Shown in pieces: positions 15,201 to 26,902 of a stretch of 64,000 bases of DNA (its first letter is position 1; each line of letters opens with the position of its first letter). The notes under the pieces were generated by a model. That model made no database searches. It worked only from the letters and a program-made list of their open reading frames with translations, and had not been told where the DNA came from. Origin of the DNA: Whitmania pigra (Eukaryota > Annelida > Clitellata > Hirudinida > Haemopidae); NCBI GenBank assembly GCA_021613335.1, contig JAJTWR010000136.1:894501-958500 (forward strand), written 5' to 3'. A program made the position numbers and the translations under genes.

Positions 15201-18200
15201 CTACGAAAGCAAAGTGGAAAGATTCGTGAAGGCACAACTGCCTACGCCGACCCTGGACATGTAGTTGAGGCATAACGACGCCTGAGATATGGCTACTTCG
15301 AGAGGGGACTGTTTCGAGAGACCGATTTCTTCTGCAATGTTAAAAAAAAAAAGAAAGATAAAAACAATAATTCATTTGTTAGTCGCATATTCTCGATGGA
15401 GAATAATAACATTCAAAACGTTCGATTTGGTGATTCACGACACGAACAGGTGTCAAATGAACACCATTAATTAATTATTTACACATGTAAACTTAACATA
15501 AACTTAAAGTAAGATGTTATCAGTCGACCTGAATTTATAAAGTATAAAGCGTGAAATTCATCTTCAAATTTCAAACTAATAACAAAAATGATATTCAAAA
15601 GCTTACAATAAATAGATGATCTATATTATTATTATTATTATTGTTGTTGTTGTTATTAATGATTAAGTAATTATTATTGTTATTATTATTATTACCTAGT
15701 ATGGCTCTGTTAAGTGCCTTGGAAATGGCTTCCCTTTGGACGGGGTCGAGTTGGTAACCCACAGGGCTGTTCCAAGGGTCTGCATAAGCGAGGAGACTGA
15801 AGGCATCCTGTGATAAGCAGCATTGCCATTAATAAGTTATCAAATTAGTAAGTAATTAATTAATCGATCGATTGAACTCATAACTGTAATTGCACAAAAA
15901 TAATATTATGTTGTTTAAAAAAATGGACATCAACTGAAAAGTGGAGCAGACGACCTTGAGAGCTTTTTCGTTTTCCTCGTTCCTTCCTTTTTCTCTCTTC
16001 AACTGTTCGCCCATGAGGTGAAGGTCCCTGCCGAACCTGAGTATTTTCTCGATGCTCATCATCTTACTGCCTCTCGAGTCGGACTTTGGCGAAACTTGAA
16101 TTTAATAAATCATTGTAATAATTATTAGAATATTACGTTATTATAAATCACTTTATTAATACATATTTATTATTTTTAGATAGACATTAAATTAAATGAT
16201 ATTATTTGATAAGCAAACTGAAACAAAAGATGTCTTTTCTTTGTGGATCTTACTAATCTATGATGACATAAATAGTTAGCAACTCCATAGTGATTTTGAC
16301 TTATTAGCGATAAAATCATGGAATTTCTGATATCACATTTCCAAAATGACACCCCAAGTCGAACCATGACAGTGCATGTCGTTGTTGTGGTGATCATTCT
16401 TGTTGCAGACGTTGTTGTTGGGCGAATGTCGCGAGTCTGCGAACACGTGATTTCCCGAACCGTGGTTGCGCGTGCAAACGGAGTCCCCGTTAGAAAGGCT
16501 CGACATCCCGTCTCCGTCGTCTTCCATCTCAGACGTGTCCATCTCGACGTCGTCGTCCTCCTCTAAGATGGTGTGTCCGTTCGTGGTAGACGTCATGCCT
16601 CTGAAATTCGAAGTGAAACCACTTTCCGTTCTGCCGGACGTTCCGTTGCTGGCAGGCATCGAGCACTGCTGTCGACAAGGATTTCATTGATTTCACATTG
16701 TCAACTAACTCGCATTATAAATTAACTTGTATTTTCAACTAATTGATATTATCAAGTAATCAATATTATTAATAAACTCAAATTATCAGCTATCAGCATG
16801 ACTACATTTAGTTAGGTATTTAAATAAATTAATGTTTCATCATAATTAAATTAATGGTGTTTATAGCCATTAAGTTGATTTAGAATTCAAAAGAAGTTAT
16901 GACATGAATTAGTAATTGAAAGAAAAAAAAATTAAATATTTTCAAATGTAAATTTGTAAGCAATTGAATGTAACCAATAATAATATATAATATCATGGTA
17001 TATCATGGTATTAACAATAATAATATTATTAAGACTTAATCAAATAACAAAGCAATTGAAAATAATTAAAATCAATCTATTCCACCTTGCTGTCATGTGA
17101 AGTTTTTAGTGACGAGACGTGTGCAGGTTGAGAAGATGACGAGGAGGAAGCGGAGGATGATGATGACGAGTTTGACGGGAAGTTGGAGTCGTCGTCGACG
17201 CCGTTGACCATTTCGATGAACTGGCGACATTTGAGCTGAAAAAGCAAGTCGAGTTCCCTGCTCAGGAGACCTGGGTACTGCTTCTGAGTCAACAGGATGG
17301 CTTCACTGATCCTGCCACTCAGGATTAAGTGCTGGATGTCTGACGGGAATGAATGACGAAGGTTATGATGATGATTATGATGGCTGAGATGAATGAATGC
17401 AGATGGTCATAATGATGTATGTTACTGCTCAAGACTTAATTGTCATCATCAAAAATTCTTATTATTATTAATTATAATAATAGCAAATATAATAAATACT
17501 ATAAAATAATCATAATTACTATCATTAACATAATTATATATTATATTAACATAATTATTTTAAGCTTCAAAAGATCTAAAATCCAGCAAACTTTGTCTGT
17601 TTCTTATGGCCGATAATTCCTCCTCGAGTTTCAAGCCCGACAGGTTTGCAAAACTTTGAGCTGTAGAAGGATAACCTTGCCGAGCGAGATATGAAAGGAC
17701 CAACCTGTTTGTAATGGTATCAAATAAAAAATTATTAAATAAAATATTATCGCTGCGATCAATACCGATCAGGTGTTCCTCATAAGACAGGTGAGGTCTA
17801 TATAGCAGGAAAGAATGGTCAGTAATTTTAGAAAACAACAACTTAATATTTCTTTAGTAACTACAGCAGATTGCACCTAAACCACAAACAACAACAACAA
17901 TATTCTTGCCAAACAACAACAACAACAACTCAACCTTGGCAACTCCCAAGAAACGTTGATTTTTGTTGTTCCAACAAAATTTTCTATTCGATGCTTTACT
18001 TTTTGGTGCCATTCCTTCAAAGAAACATTGTTGTTTTTTAAAGTGCAATTTATTGATTGCTAATGGTTTTAAAGTGATGTAATATGAAAATTAATCATTT
18101 TGTTGTGTTAGTTGTTGCTATAAAGCCATAAAACAAGCACAACATAATAATCCAATCAACAATTGTTTTAGATGTTAAAAACTAAATTAAGTCTTTAATT

Positions 18201-19152
18201 ATTTGAATCATTAATTATTAAACTAAATTAGTCTTTAATTATTTGAATAATTAATTATTAAATTTAAAAAGATGAGGAGGAACAAACTTTTAAATAATCA
18301 TCAAGATCGAAGACGAATTGTGATTGGCCGAAATTTGCCTCCACAACTTCTCCTGGCGTCTGCAAACCGACCGTTGGATAAAGTGTCGCCTGGAACAATG
18401 GAACAAACACTGTTTTTAAGTCAACAAGAGAATGTGGAGAACATTTAAGTAATAACACTATCATAATTATTAAACTTTAAATTTAAGATTTTAAAATATT
18501 GTATGATATTAATACATATCAAAAATTTATTATGCATACAAATTAGAAAATAATATAATTATTAATGATATAATAACTACAAAATTATAAAGAATTCATC
18601 AATTCAAAGGATATTTATTGATGGTCTTACTGATGGCCCGTGAAGCATTAAATACACTAAAAGCAATCACAGACGTGTCCATGTGTCAATGTGCGTTTGT
18701 CATGGGAAGGATTCAAAACATCACTTCATGATTCATTCAAACATATCAAATATATCAGTGTACACATAATTTCAGTTCACTCTTTCAAAGCTGTTCTATT
18801 TATTTGGCTTAAAAGTAAATTTTATAAATTTTGTAACACAAAAAATCATCTTCTATATTACATTGGACAATAATAACATCCATAATACGAATAAATATTA
18901 CATTGGACAATAATAACATTCATAATATGGATAAATGTAACATTTATTTGCAAGTTTCAAGTTGTAACAAATGGTTGATTCATGAGAAAGTACTTAAATG
19001 AACTCGAGGAATAATTGCACAACCTTCATTTGTAAATACTTAACTTACTCAGGTCACTTTTACGTGATTTAAAAAATCAACTTGAAAACTAAACTTCACT
19101 TCAAAACTAAAATAATTAATAAATATAAAAATTAATAATAATAATAATAATG

Positions 19153-19194
<42 letters not shown>

Positions 19195-20520
19195 TGCTTC
19201 AGCATAAATAAATGAAGCATAAGCACGAAAGCAACATAATTAACCGTTTGGAATTAATTAAATCAAGCAGGAAGTCCAAAGTTCCTGGCCAAACCACTCG
19301 AACCACTTGACACCTTTGCATCGCTTCATTTGCATCGTTTGCATCGCTTGCATCCGCGCAATAAAAACAAACAGTTTCACCACCAACAACAACAAATCAT
19401 AACAAAATCATGAAAATAAAGATTATTTAAAAAAAAAACAAAAACAACAATATTCGATTAAAAATCCAGGTATATAGCAAATCTGAATATCAAATCATGA
19501 AAGTACAATCATCCATTCGTATTCACAATCACATTAAAAATAAACACGTGAGAAAGTAACTTGAAAACATGAACAAAGACATGAAAACAGGCCATAGATT
19601 TAGGATACTCGCTCCTCTCATGTTCACATCCTCACATCCTTACATGTTCATATCCTCACATGTTCACATCCTCACATGTTCACAGTTTGAAAGAAGGAAG
19701 GAGTACAAAATAAAAACGAATGTGTTTCAAGCAGAGCTTAACGCGTAGGTTAACATATGCATAGCTGCTGGTGTTTACATTCAGACAATTCACACGTGCA
19801 CAAAACTTACAGATGCAACTCACATGCACAGACAAACCTCTGCTTCAAATTGCCTCGATGGTGATGCAGATATAAATTGAACGAACGAAGCAAATAAACA
19901 ACTTCTTGACATCATTTGAACAAGCATCAACATCATTTGAAGGTCGCCAACAACAACTAAAACACAAAGAACAACGGAACTGTTATCATTTGTGGAATTT
20001 GGAGCAGTTGAATAATGTGACAATATGAATAATAATAATTTCAATATACAAATTATAATACAATAATTATAAATTACAATGTAACTATTGGTATAATCAT
20101 GAATAATATTAATTTCATACTATCAATCACTAACGTTCAATCAAAATTCACCTGCATACTACTGAGCTCAAATACTGCTCAAAACACGTCGGGCGATTTC
20201 GCGCCAAAAAACCCAAAAAGTACCAACCAAGTCGTGATGACTGTCGCATAGAGTTGAGACACGTAATCATCTCAGACACAAAGAACAACTGCTGTCTGCT
20301 CAGCAGCCAATGAAAAGTAGGCGACCTCAAACGTACTTAATTATTAACATATTCTAATTATTCAGATTCCAAGGTCAGAAAAGGAAAGGCCTGGATGATG
20401 TTCTCCCGCGGAAGTCATTGTCGTCTGCCCCTTTTGGAGGCATTTACTCATTTTCGAAAACACAAAGCCTTTGTCTTTGTTTTTCAGCCAACACGTTGTT
20501 GAATCATCACCACCAACACC

Positions 20521-20567
<47 letters not shown>

Positions 20568-20739
20568 AGCAAAAACAAGCATTGAGTGCAAGTCATTAAT
20601 TGCTCAAATGTCTGCATAATGCAGAGGAAAATACGGCAGCATTCATAAAGTATGGGTCAAATATGAGAAAAGTTTCACTCACTCAAGAACAATTGAGCAG
20701 ATTGTAATCCCCAAAGAATAAAACATAATAATAATAACA

Positions 20740-20775
<36 letters not shown>

Positions 20776-21225
20776 TACATTTAACAATAAATTAAGCAGA
20801 TTATTATCCAGATAAATGAAAGATATGAATAAAATGCTGTCAGATCTATCCTCTGAAAAGAAGCTGGCTATTGATTTTAAGAGAGCATGAACAGTGGATA
20901 CTCAAAGTAAATCATTGCCTGTGACAAACCATAATACAGCTCGTGACAAACCATAATACAGCTCGTGACAAAGAAAGCTCATAATTCTCATTAACATATT
21001 AATGTACTAATTAATCTCATTTGCTATTAGACTATTAGTTAAACTTTCATGGTACCATTACCATTAGTTATGACATTAAAGCTTGTTAGTTACTTAATAA
21101 TAACAACACTATAATTAATAATTAATAAACCTGCAAAGTCTTACAATAACAACAGCGAGTCTATGATGCAGATATTATTGCGCAGCTCCTGAAAAGCCCC
21201 AAGGCCTGAAAAGGAAGCTCAAAGA

Positions 21226-21258
<33 letters not shown>

Positions 21259-24200
21259 CCAACAACATCACTTTCTCTGACATTAACGTTTCATTGTAAT
21301 AAGTTGTAATGGAAATGATAATATCGTAACAAGGGATAAATATATTAATAACAATATGAATAATAATATTTTAATCTTCGTTTAATGCTCAAACAATTTC
21401 AAAATTTGAAATGGTTTGATTTGCGTATAAACATTTTAATACTTATTAACTTGGGACTAGAAAAATGTTTAGGTAAAATAAATTTATTAATTGAATTAAC
21501 TTAACTAGTTATTTAAATTTATCACACAAACTCACAGGAAGATCCCTGAAAGCAATGCCTGCAAAAAAGACACATTTTCTCCATTAGACAGTAATTGGTG
21601 ATAATGGGATGACATTGTTATAATAAGATGGAAAAAATGTTCAGTCACTAATTGATCAATTAGGATTAAAACCAGTAAAAATTCTTAAATCTTGAGTTAA
21701 ATGCCAAAATGTTCAACCAAACGCAAAAGCAATAAGTTCCAATGAAACGCAAATGATTCCCAAGAAAGTATGTGTGTCGCGCAATTGGAAAATAGGAAAA
21801 TTACAGGAGAAACGAAGGAGCTACCTAGATTAACTCCGTTTTTAGTATAGAAACAGCTGTTGTCCAGGAAGTTCATGCAGCACCCTATGACGTCCCCGGT
21901 GGTGAAGGTGGGTCCGTAGGGCTGACCGACGCCCGAGGAGCAGAAGGAATTGCCGTCGTCTCCGTGGTAACCGTAAGAGTTCTTGTCCCAACCTGGAAAC
22001 ATATTTATGTGTTTAAGTGTTCGACGAAAGGTTGGCGAATATAAATAATGTCATTTGATTATTTAATGCTACAGAATTATGAAATTAAAATAATTAAGTA
22101 ACATGGTTATAAGCCTGATATTTATTATTTAATTAATTATTTATTACAAACCTGGTAGTCTATTCTCCATCTTATGCAGAGACGTAACTCCGATGCCCAT
22201 GAAACTGTGGAAGAGAAATAATTTAAAACCACTTAAAAGAAATAAATTGAAATAATTTTTAATGAAGCAAAATAATATTTTAAGCACCTGCCATGAACTT
22301 TAATAAGTCTGCAAAATACAGATGGAAAATGTGTAAATTCCCAGCAAAATAAAAACGAGAAATAAAGTGAACAAGTGATCAGAAATGCAGAGATGACGAT
22401 GTGTGACCATGACATTGGCATTGAGATCTGACAATGACGTTGACATCCGTCAACGACGTCATCAATAAAATGATGGCAATGAACTGATGTGGTGAATGAG
22501 TCAGAGACAAATACGATGAAGCAACAGTCAATGACTGAGGGCTTCATCAACCACAATGATTCTAAATTATTTGTGTGATTGTCAAACTTGCACAACTGAA
22601 TAAACTGGACAAAAATAATTTATTTCAAGCCTCAAATTAAATTTCATTTTTGCTTAATGTGAATTTTACTTTTTCTAAACTTTCACAAAAAAAAAAAAAA
22701 GAAATCCCAAAACTATTGTTTTTAAAAAATTGTTGAAAATTAATGGCCAGTGAATAATTAATGGCCATTGAATAATTCAATATTTAAGGCTTTTGACCTC
22801 AGGAGGCCTAAATAATATTCTTGTTTCAGGAAGCTTGCAATGTTGGGCTTTTTTTAAATAACAAATATTTTTAAAATTCTTAGAAATGTTCAAATCATAT
22901 TACTTTATTTCAAATGAAGTATTAATCAGTTCTAAGGTAAACTGCTAACTTTTCAAAATAATCAAGTTATTCAGATGTAGAAGCAGTTTTGATATTTTAT
23001 CTTAGCATGGAGTGACTCAGGCAACTATGTCTTAAAATTATGAAAATGATTCATATTTTATGTTTTTTGAATATTCATGTGCCTTCATGAATAAGTAACT
23101 AGTTTTCCAGTCAAATATGTGAAATATGCCAAAAATGGGACATAAAATGCACTCATTCAGAAATAAACAATCATGAAGAGCCAAAATAGAAATTTAGTCA
23201 GAAGGAAATAATTACTGGCGACAGATGCTCTCAAATTTTTTTTTCTAAATTTGGAAATACTTTGTGAGAATGCTGAACAATGACAACAACAACAACAACT
23301 ACGACAACAGGATGACTTCCTCAGTTTTTAAAGTTCGTCACAGTTTAACTTAAAAGCAAGAAATTTACAGGCATCAACCAAGCTTCATTTGGTTACTCAA
23401 TTAATTATAACCATGCTTTTTAATTAAATATATTATTGATTCTATGTGAATTAAATGGGCAGCTCATAAGACAGGTTTGATCCTAATCAAGGTTTGTGTT
23501 TCTTCACAAAATTAGATAGAATTCAGTCAATCACATTATATTACATACTAATTTCAGTTAATTTATGAATCAGTCAAATCATGTAATGCATTAAATTTCC
23601 TTTTTGTTATGATGGTTAGAACTGCACTGAGCAAAAAATCAAAAGTTCCACGAAGAGAAGGTTGTATTGCACTAGTTCATTTGAAGGTCAAACAATATCA
23701 ATAACAACAACAACAACAATATCAACAAGCTTCCACTGAAAAACAGCACCATACCTGAAAACAAAACCAGGTATTTCCATAAAATGCTTTCCTAGTATCT
23801 ATCTTGAATGAATCAACATTAAGTTATCCAGAAGGACAGCAGGCATTAAAATGCATTCTAATCTTGACTGATTTAATACATCTCTTTCAAAAGGCACATT
23901 TAGTTTCATAAACGTATTTTCTTCCATGCCCAGCATCAATTTCTTCGAAACATTTTGATAAGACATGAATGTTGGTTTTGCTTCTCAGTTGATTGCTTAG
24001 CATTTTACAGCATTTTCTATTCAAATGTTTTCAATTCCCTAGAAAACTTCAATTTATTGCTCTTATTTCACATGTGTAATTGCAGAAACAAATCTTATTG
24101 CCATTGGAAAATAAAGAAATATCATGATTTAATTTTTTAATTATATTTTATTGATCTTTGTGTCAAAAAACAATTAAAATTTAATTCAAAGAAGATAAAA

Positions 24201-26495
24201 CCTTGCAATAAAATAAAGAAATCGTAAATCAAATCAATTTCTCTAATAAATTGCTCCACTAGTTTACGGTCTGAGTGAGCCATAATTTCCAAACAAAAAA
24301 TTTGGTCTGCAGATTCCTTCATTGCACATTCTAATTGAATTGAATTTTAAAGCATCAAAAAGGAAAAAAAATAAACCAGAATATTCATTTATAAAAATAC
24401 AGCAACTTGATTTTATAAGACTGATGAATACTCAACAAGTATCAACAACAACATCATATTTGCAATAGTGATCAGCAAAACCATTTTGAACCCGTCTTGA
24501 GCTAAGTGCTGAATTAAAAAGAACTGAAGACAATGAATTAAATTTTAAAAAATTGAAGACGATAACTTGAATTAAAAAGATTTCAAGGCAATAAGTTGAA
24601 TTAAAAAGATTTGGGGACAAGAACACCAAAGCCAAGAAAGTTCAGATGATAACCCGCACTGACAAGTGGCAACAAGGTGCCTAATTACATCAGAAAAGAA
24701 AGATTCATTCTTAAATAATAAAGTTCCACAGCAATTAATGTTTATTGATGATTACTTGTTGATTACAAGTGGACAGATGCTGATTTGAATCAATCTGAAT
24801 GTAATTATGAATGTAATAAATGAACTAATTTCTTGTATGTAGCTATGACTGATAAATACTGGTTTTTCTTGTTAGATGACACTAAGATGATAACATTTTA
24901 TATCTCAGCATCACCAAGTCGTCTGGGCCATCCAAAAGATGGAATCAATTACATCCATAAAGTCCAAATAAAATCATACTGCCATATCATGATTCAAAAT
25001 TTGAAAACTTTTAAGATTTCTAAAGTCAGGGAGGATCGCTTAACAGGAAGTTCTCGAACGGATTTAATAATTTTTATCAGATTTAATAATTTTTATCGGA
25101 TTTAATAATTTTTATCGGGTTTAATAATTTTTATCGGGTTTAATAATTTTTATCTGAGAATTTCCAACTCCTCAAGCAATGAACCATAAACCATAAACTG
25201 ACCATCCAATCATCAGGAAATCTACCATGAAATGAATCTCTAATGTTTAAAAAAAGTTCAAATAATTAAACAAAATATCTCCACACTTTTTTCTGTTTCA
25301 AATTTTTCTTTTTAAATAATCTTTAAACATTAGAAATTTGAAATGTTTTTGTTTGATTATTTCCAGATGTAATTAATAGTTTTGATTCAAAATTTAAAAA
25401 TAAGAAATTTTTAAAAACTTTAACAAACAAACACCAGTTTTCGACATTTTCGAAAACACGACTAAACAACCTTGAAATCTAAAGAGGTCGAACGACAACT
25501 GACAAGCTGACAAACAACAACCGGTCGTTGCTGACAACATCAACAACACTTGAAATGATGAGACAACTCACCCATCTCTTCCTTTGTCTATCACTTTCAC
25601 TTCAAAGTAATAAACACCACATGAAGTAGGAATCGGATGGGAAGTCCTAATGCTGGCAGCATCACTGTGATCCTTTCCAGAACCTGGCGGAAGTTCAATT
25701 CATCAGAATTTTACAACTTAACTATGTCGCCAGTAAAGTGTGTTTTCAATCTTTGATTGAGATTTGTGATTTTTCATAAGATCTAATTCACTTGGATGTT
25801 GGTTAAGCATTCGACCCCTTAAAATAACATTAAAAGAAGGCATGATTCACAAATGCTGACATAAGCATTTCATCGATGAACCTCGCAAATTGCACAGAAT
25901 TCATTTTAAAATTTGATTCATCATGCTAACAACACATTTTACTTCACTAACAATAACAAAGAAATTATCAGCAAACCCTTCAAATATCAGAATTGGAACA
26001 GATGCTAATTAATACAAAATATGGAACAAATGTAAGCCCTGATAATCATAAATTAACAAATATTTACATTAACCATTTCCTAAGCTCAAATTAAGTAGAT
26101 GAAAGTCACTTACAAATTCAAATTTGCAGAGCAATGTCAATGATTCAAGTAGTTTGGAAGACAATAAAAGTCAAATATGAAAATGAACAATTTGAAAGAC
26201 GCATTAACTTCGAGAACGACACATCATCCATCTTACCTTTGTAAAATACTCTCAAATCGTTGTGTGTAAGTCCTAAATTCGTGTGCTTTTCCTCTTTCTT
26301 CGAACCCCATTGTCTTGGAAGGGGAGTTTCTGTTTCATTAACCATTGGATAAAGAAGTTTTATTTTATCAGGTTGATTTCCTAATGGTTTTCTAGAAGGC
26401 TCATCCATTTCTTGCTTGCGGCTATAAAGACGATCAAATTTACACTTGCTCGGAAGACGAGAAATGTCTAACGAAGGAGCATTTAAATGAGCCAT
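15201..26495 (-). CDS. RANBP9: RanBP9/RanBP10-like scaffold (SPRY, LisH-CTLH, CRA)
   Basis: Exons on the minus strand: 26237-26495, 25572-25683, 22152-22204, 21825-21992, 21536-21558 (23 nt), 18288-18389, 17592-17704, 17086-17339, 16365-16668, 15955-16094, 15696-15807 and 15201-15331. Phases agree at every junction except one: an exon seems to be missing between 18288 and 17704, where the linker between SPRY and LisH should be. The SPRY domain includes [28 protein letters not shown], the [17 protein letters not shown] block and [19 protein letters not shown]. LisH ([16 protein letters not shown]) and CTLH ([18 protein letters not shown]) follow, then a Ser- and acid-rich insert and the C-terminal CRA region ([17 protein letters not shown], ending in [15 protein letters not shown]). 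RanBP9/10 are scaffolds of the CTLH/GID ubiquitin-ligase complex in nucleus and cytoplasm. RanBP9 and RanBP10 cannot be separated here. The start is the ATG at 26495, 407 bp from a divergent gene. Confidence 0.92.
18173..18262. repeat. Two-copy tandem duplication (~43 bp) in RanBP9/10-like intron
   Basis: The block AACTAAATTA.GTCTTTAATT and the following ATTTGAAT.ATTAATTATT occurs twice head-to-tail with two small differences. It lies in the intron between the 18288 and 17704 exons. Confidence 0.75.
18855..18935. repeat. Two-copy tandem duplication (~42 bp) in RanBP9/10-like intron
   Basis: The block starting ATTACATTGGACAATAATAA is present twice in a row with a few substitutions. It is intronic. 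Confidence 0.75.
19134..19193. repeat. AAT microsatellite
   Basis: An (AAT)n run of about 20 units with one TGA interruption, in a RanBP9/10-like intron. Confidence 0.9.
19618..19683. repeat. ~16-bp tandem repeat (ATGTTCACATCCTCAC)
   Basis: About four imperfect copies of ATGTTCACATCCTCAC or a shortened form lie head-to-tail in a RanBP9/10-like intron. Confidence 0.7.
20517..20568. repeat. CAA microsatellite in RanBP9/10-like intron
   Basis: A run of CAACAA units about 50 bp long. A similar run occurs at about 21229-21260. Both are intronic. Confidence 0.9.
22205..25571. other. Long intron 2 of the RanBP9/10-like gene
   Basis: Between the SPRY exons at 22204 and 25572 lies 3.4 kb of A+T-rich sequence with several stray short frames. 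None has splice or family support. A 20-bp repeat near its 3' side (25059-25155) is the only clear structure. Confidence 0.6.
25059..25155. repeat. 20-bp tandem repeat (about five copies)
   Basis: The unit GATTTAATAATTTTTATCGG is repeated about 4.8 times with single-base changes (CAGATT, CGGATT, CGGGTT). It lies in intron 2 of the RanBP9/10-like gene. Confidence 0.9.
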
Positions 26496-26902
26496 TTTGT
26501 TATAAGAAGTCCCGGATATGAATACTAATAACTTTCTTTATAACAGCTGATTCTAAAATTCTTTAATTAGAGAGTTATACATTTATTAATTGTGTTTTAA
26601 ATGACACATTAATCATTAAATATTTTAATTCATATTAAAAAAAAATAAAAACTTTAATTTTTGTTAGTAATTAATTAATTGTAAGCACCCAGCCATGCGT
26701 AAAATTTTCTGTCTTAAAACAATTTTATTACAACTTTTAACTTGTTGCCTAACAACGAAATGTATACTTACGTTTTACAAATCAGCCAGGTGGGTCAAAC
26801 TTCTGCCAGACTTACCGTGTCCTCAAAGAGTTTAAGAAATTCGCTAATTAAATTAGTAAAAGCTTATTTAATTGCTAAACATCAATTAATAACTGTCTAA
26901 AA
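26496..26902. promoter_or_regulatory. Candidate bidirectional promoter (RanBP9/10-like and coiled-coil gene)
   Basis: The start codons of the minus-strand RanBP9/10-like gene and the plus-strand coiled-coil gene are only 407 bp apart. Both 5' UTRs and promoters must fit in this A+T-rich gap, or else use distant non-coding exons. No core promoter motif was identified with confidence. Confidence 0.5.

Noticed and set aside
22233..22595. 120-residue minus-strand frame in a RanBP9/10-like intron
   Set aside because: It lies between two well-supported SPRY exons, has no family match, and would break the domain if included.
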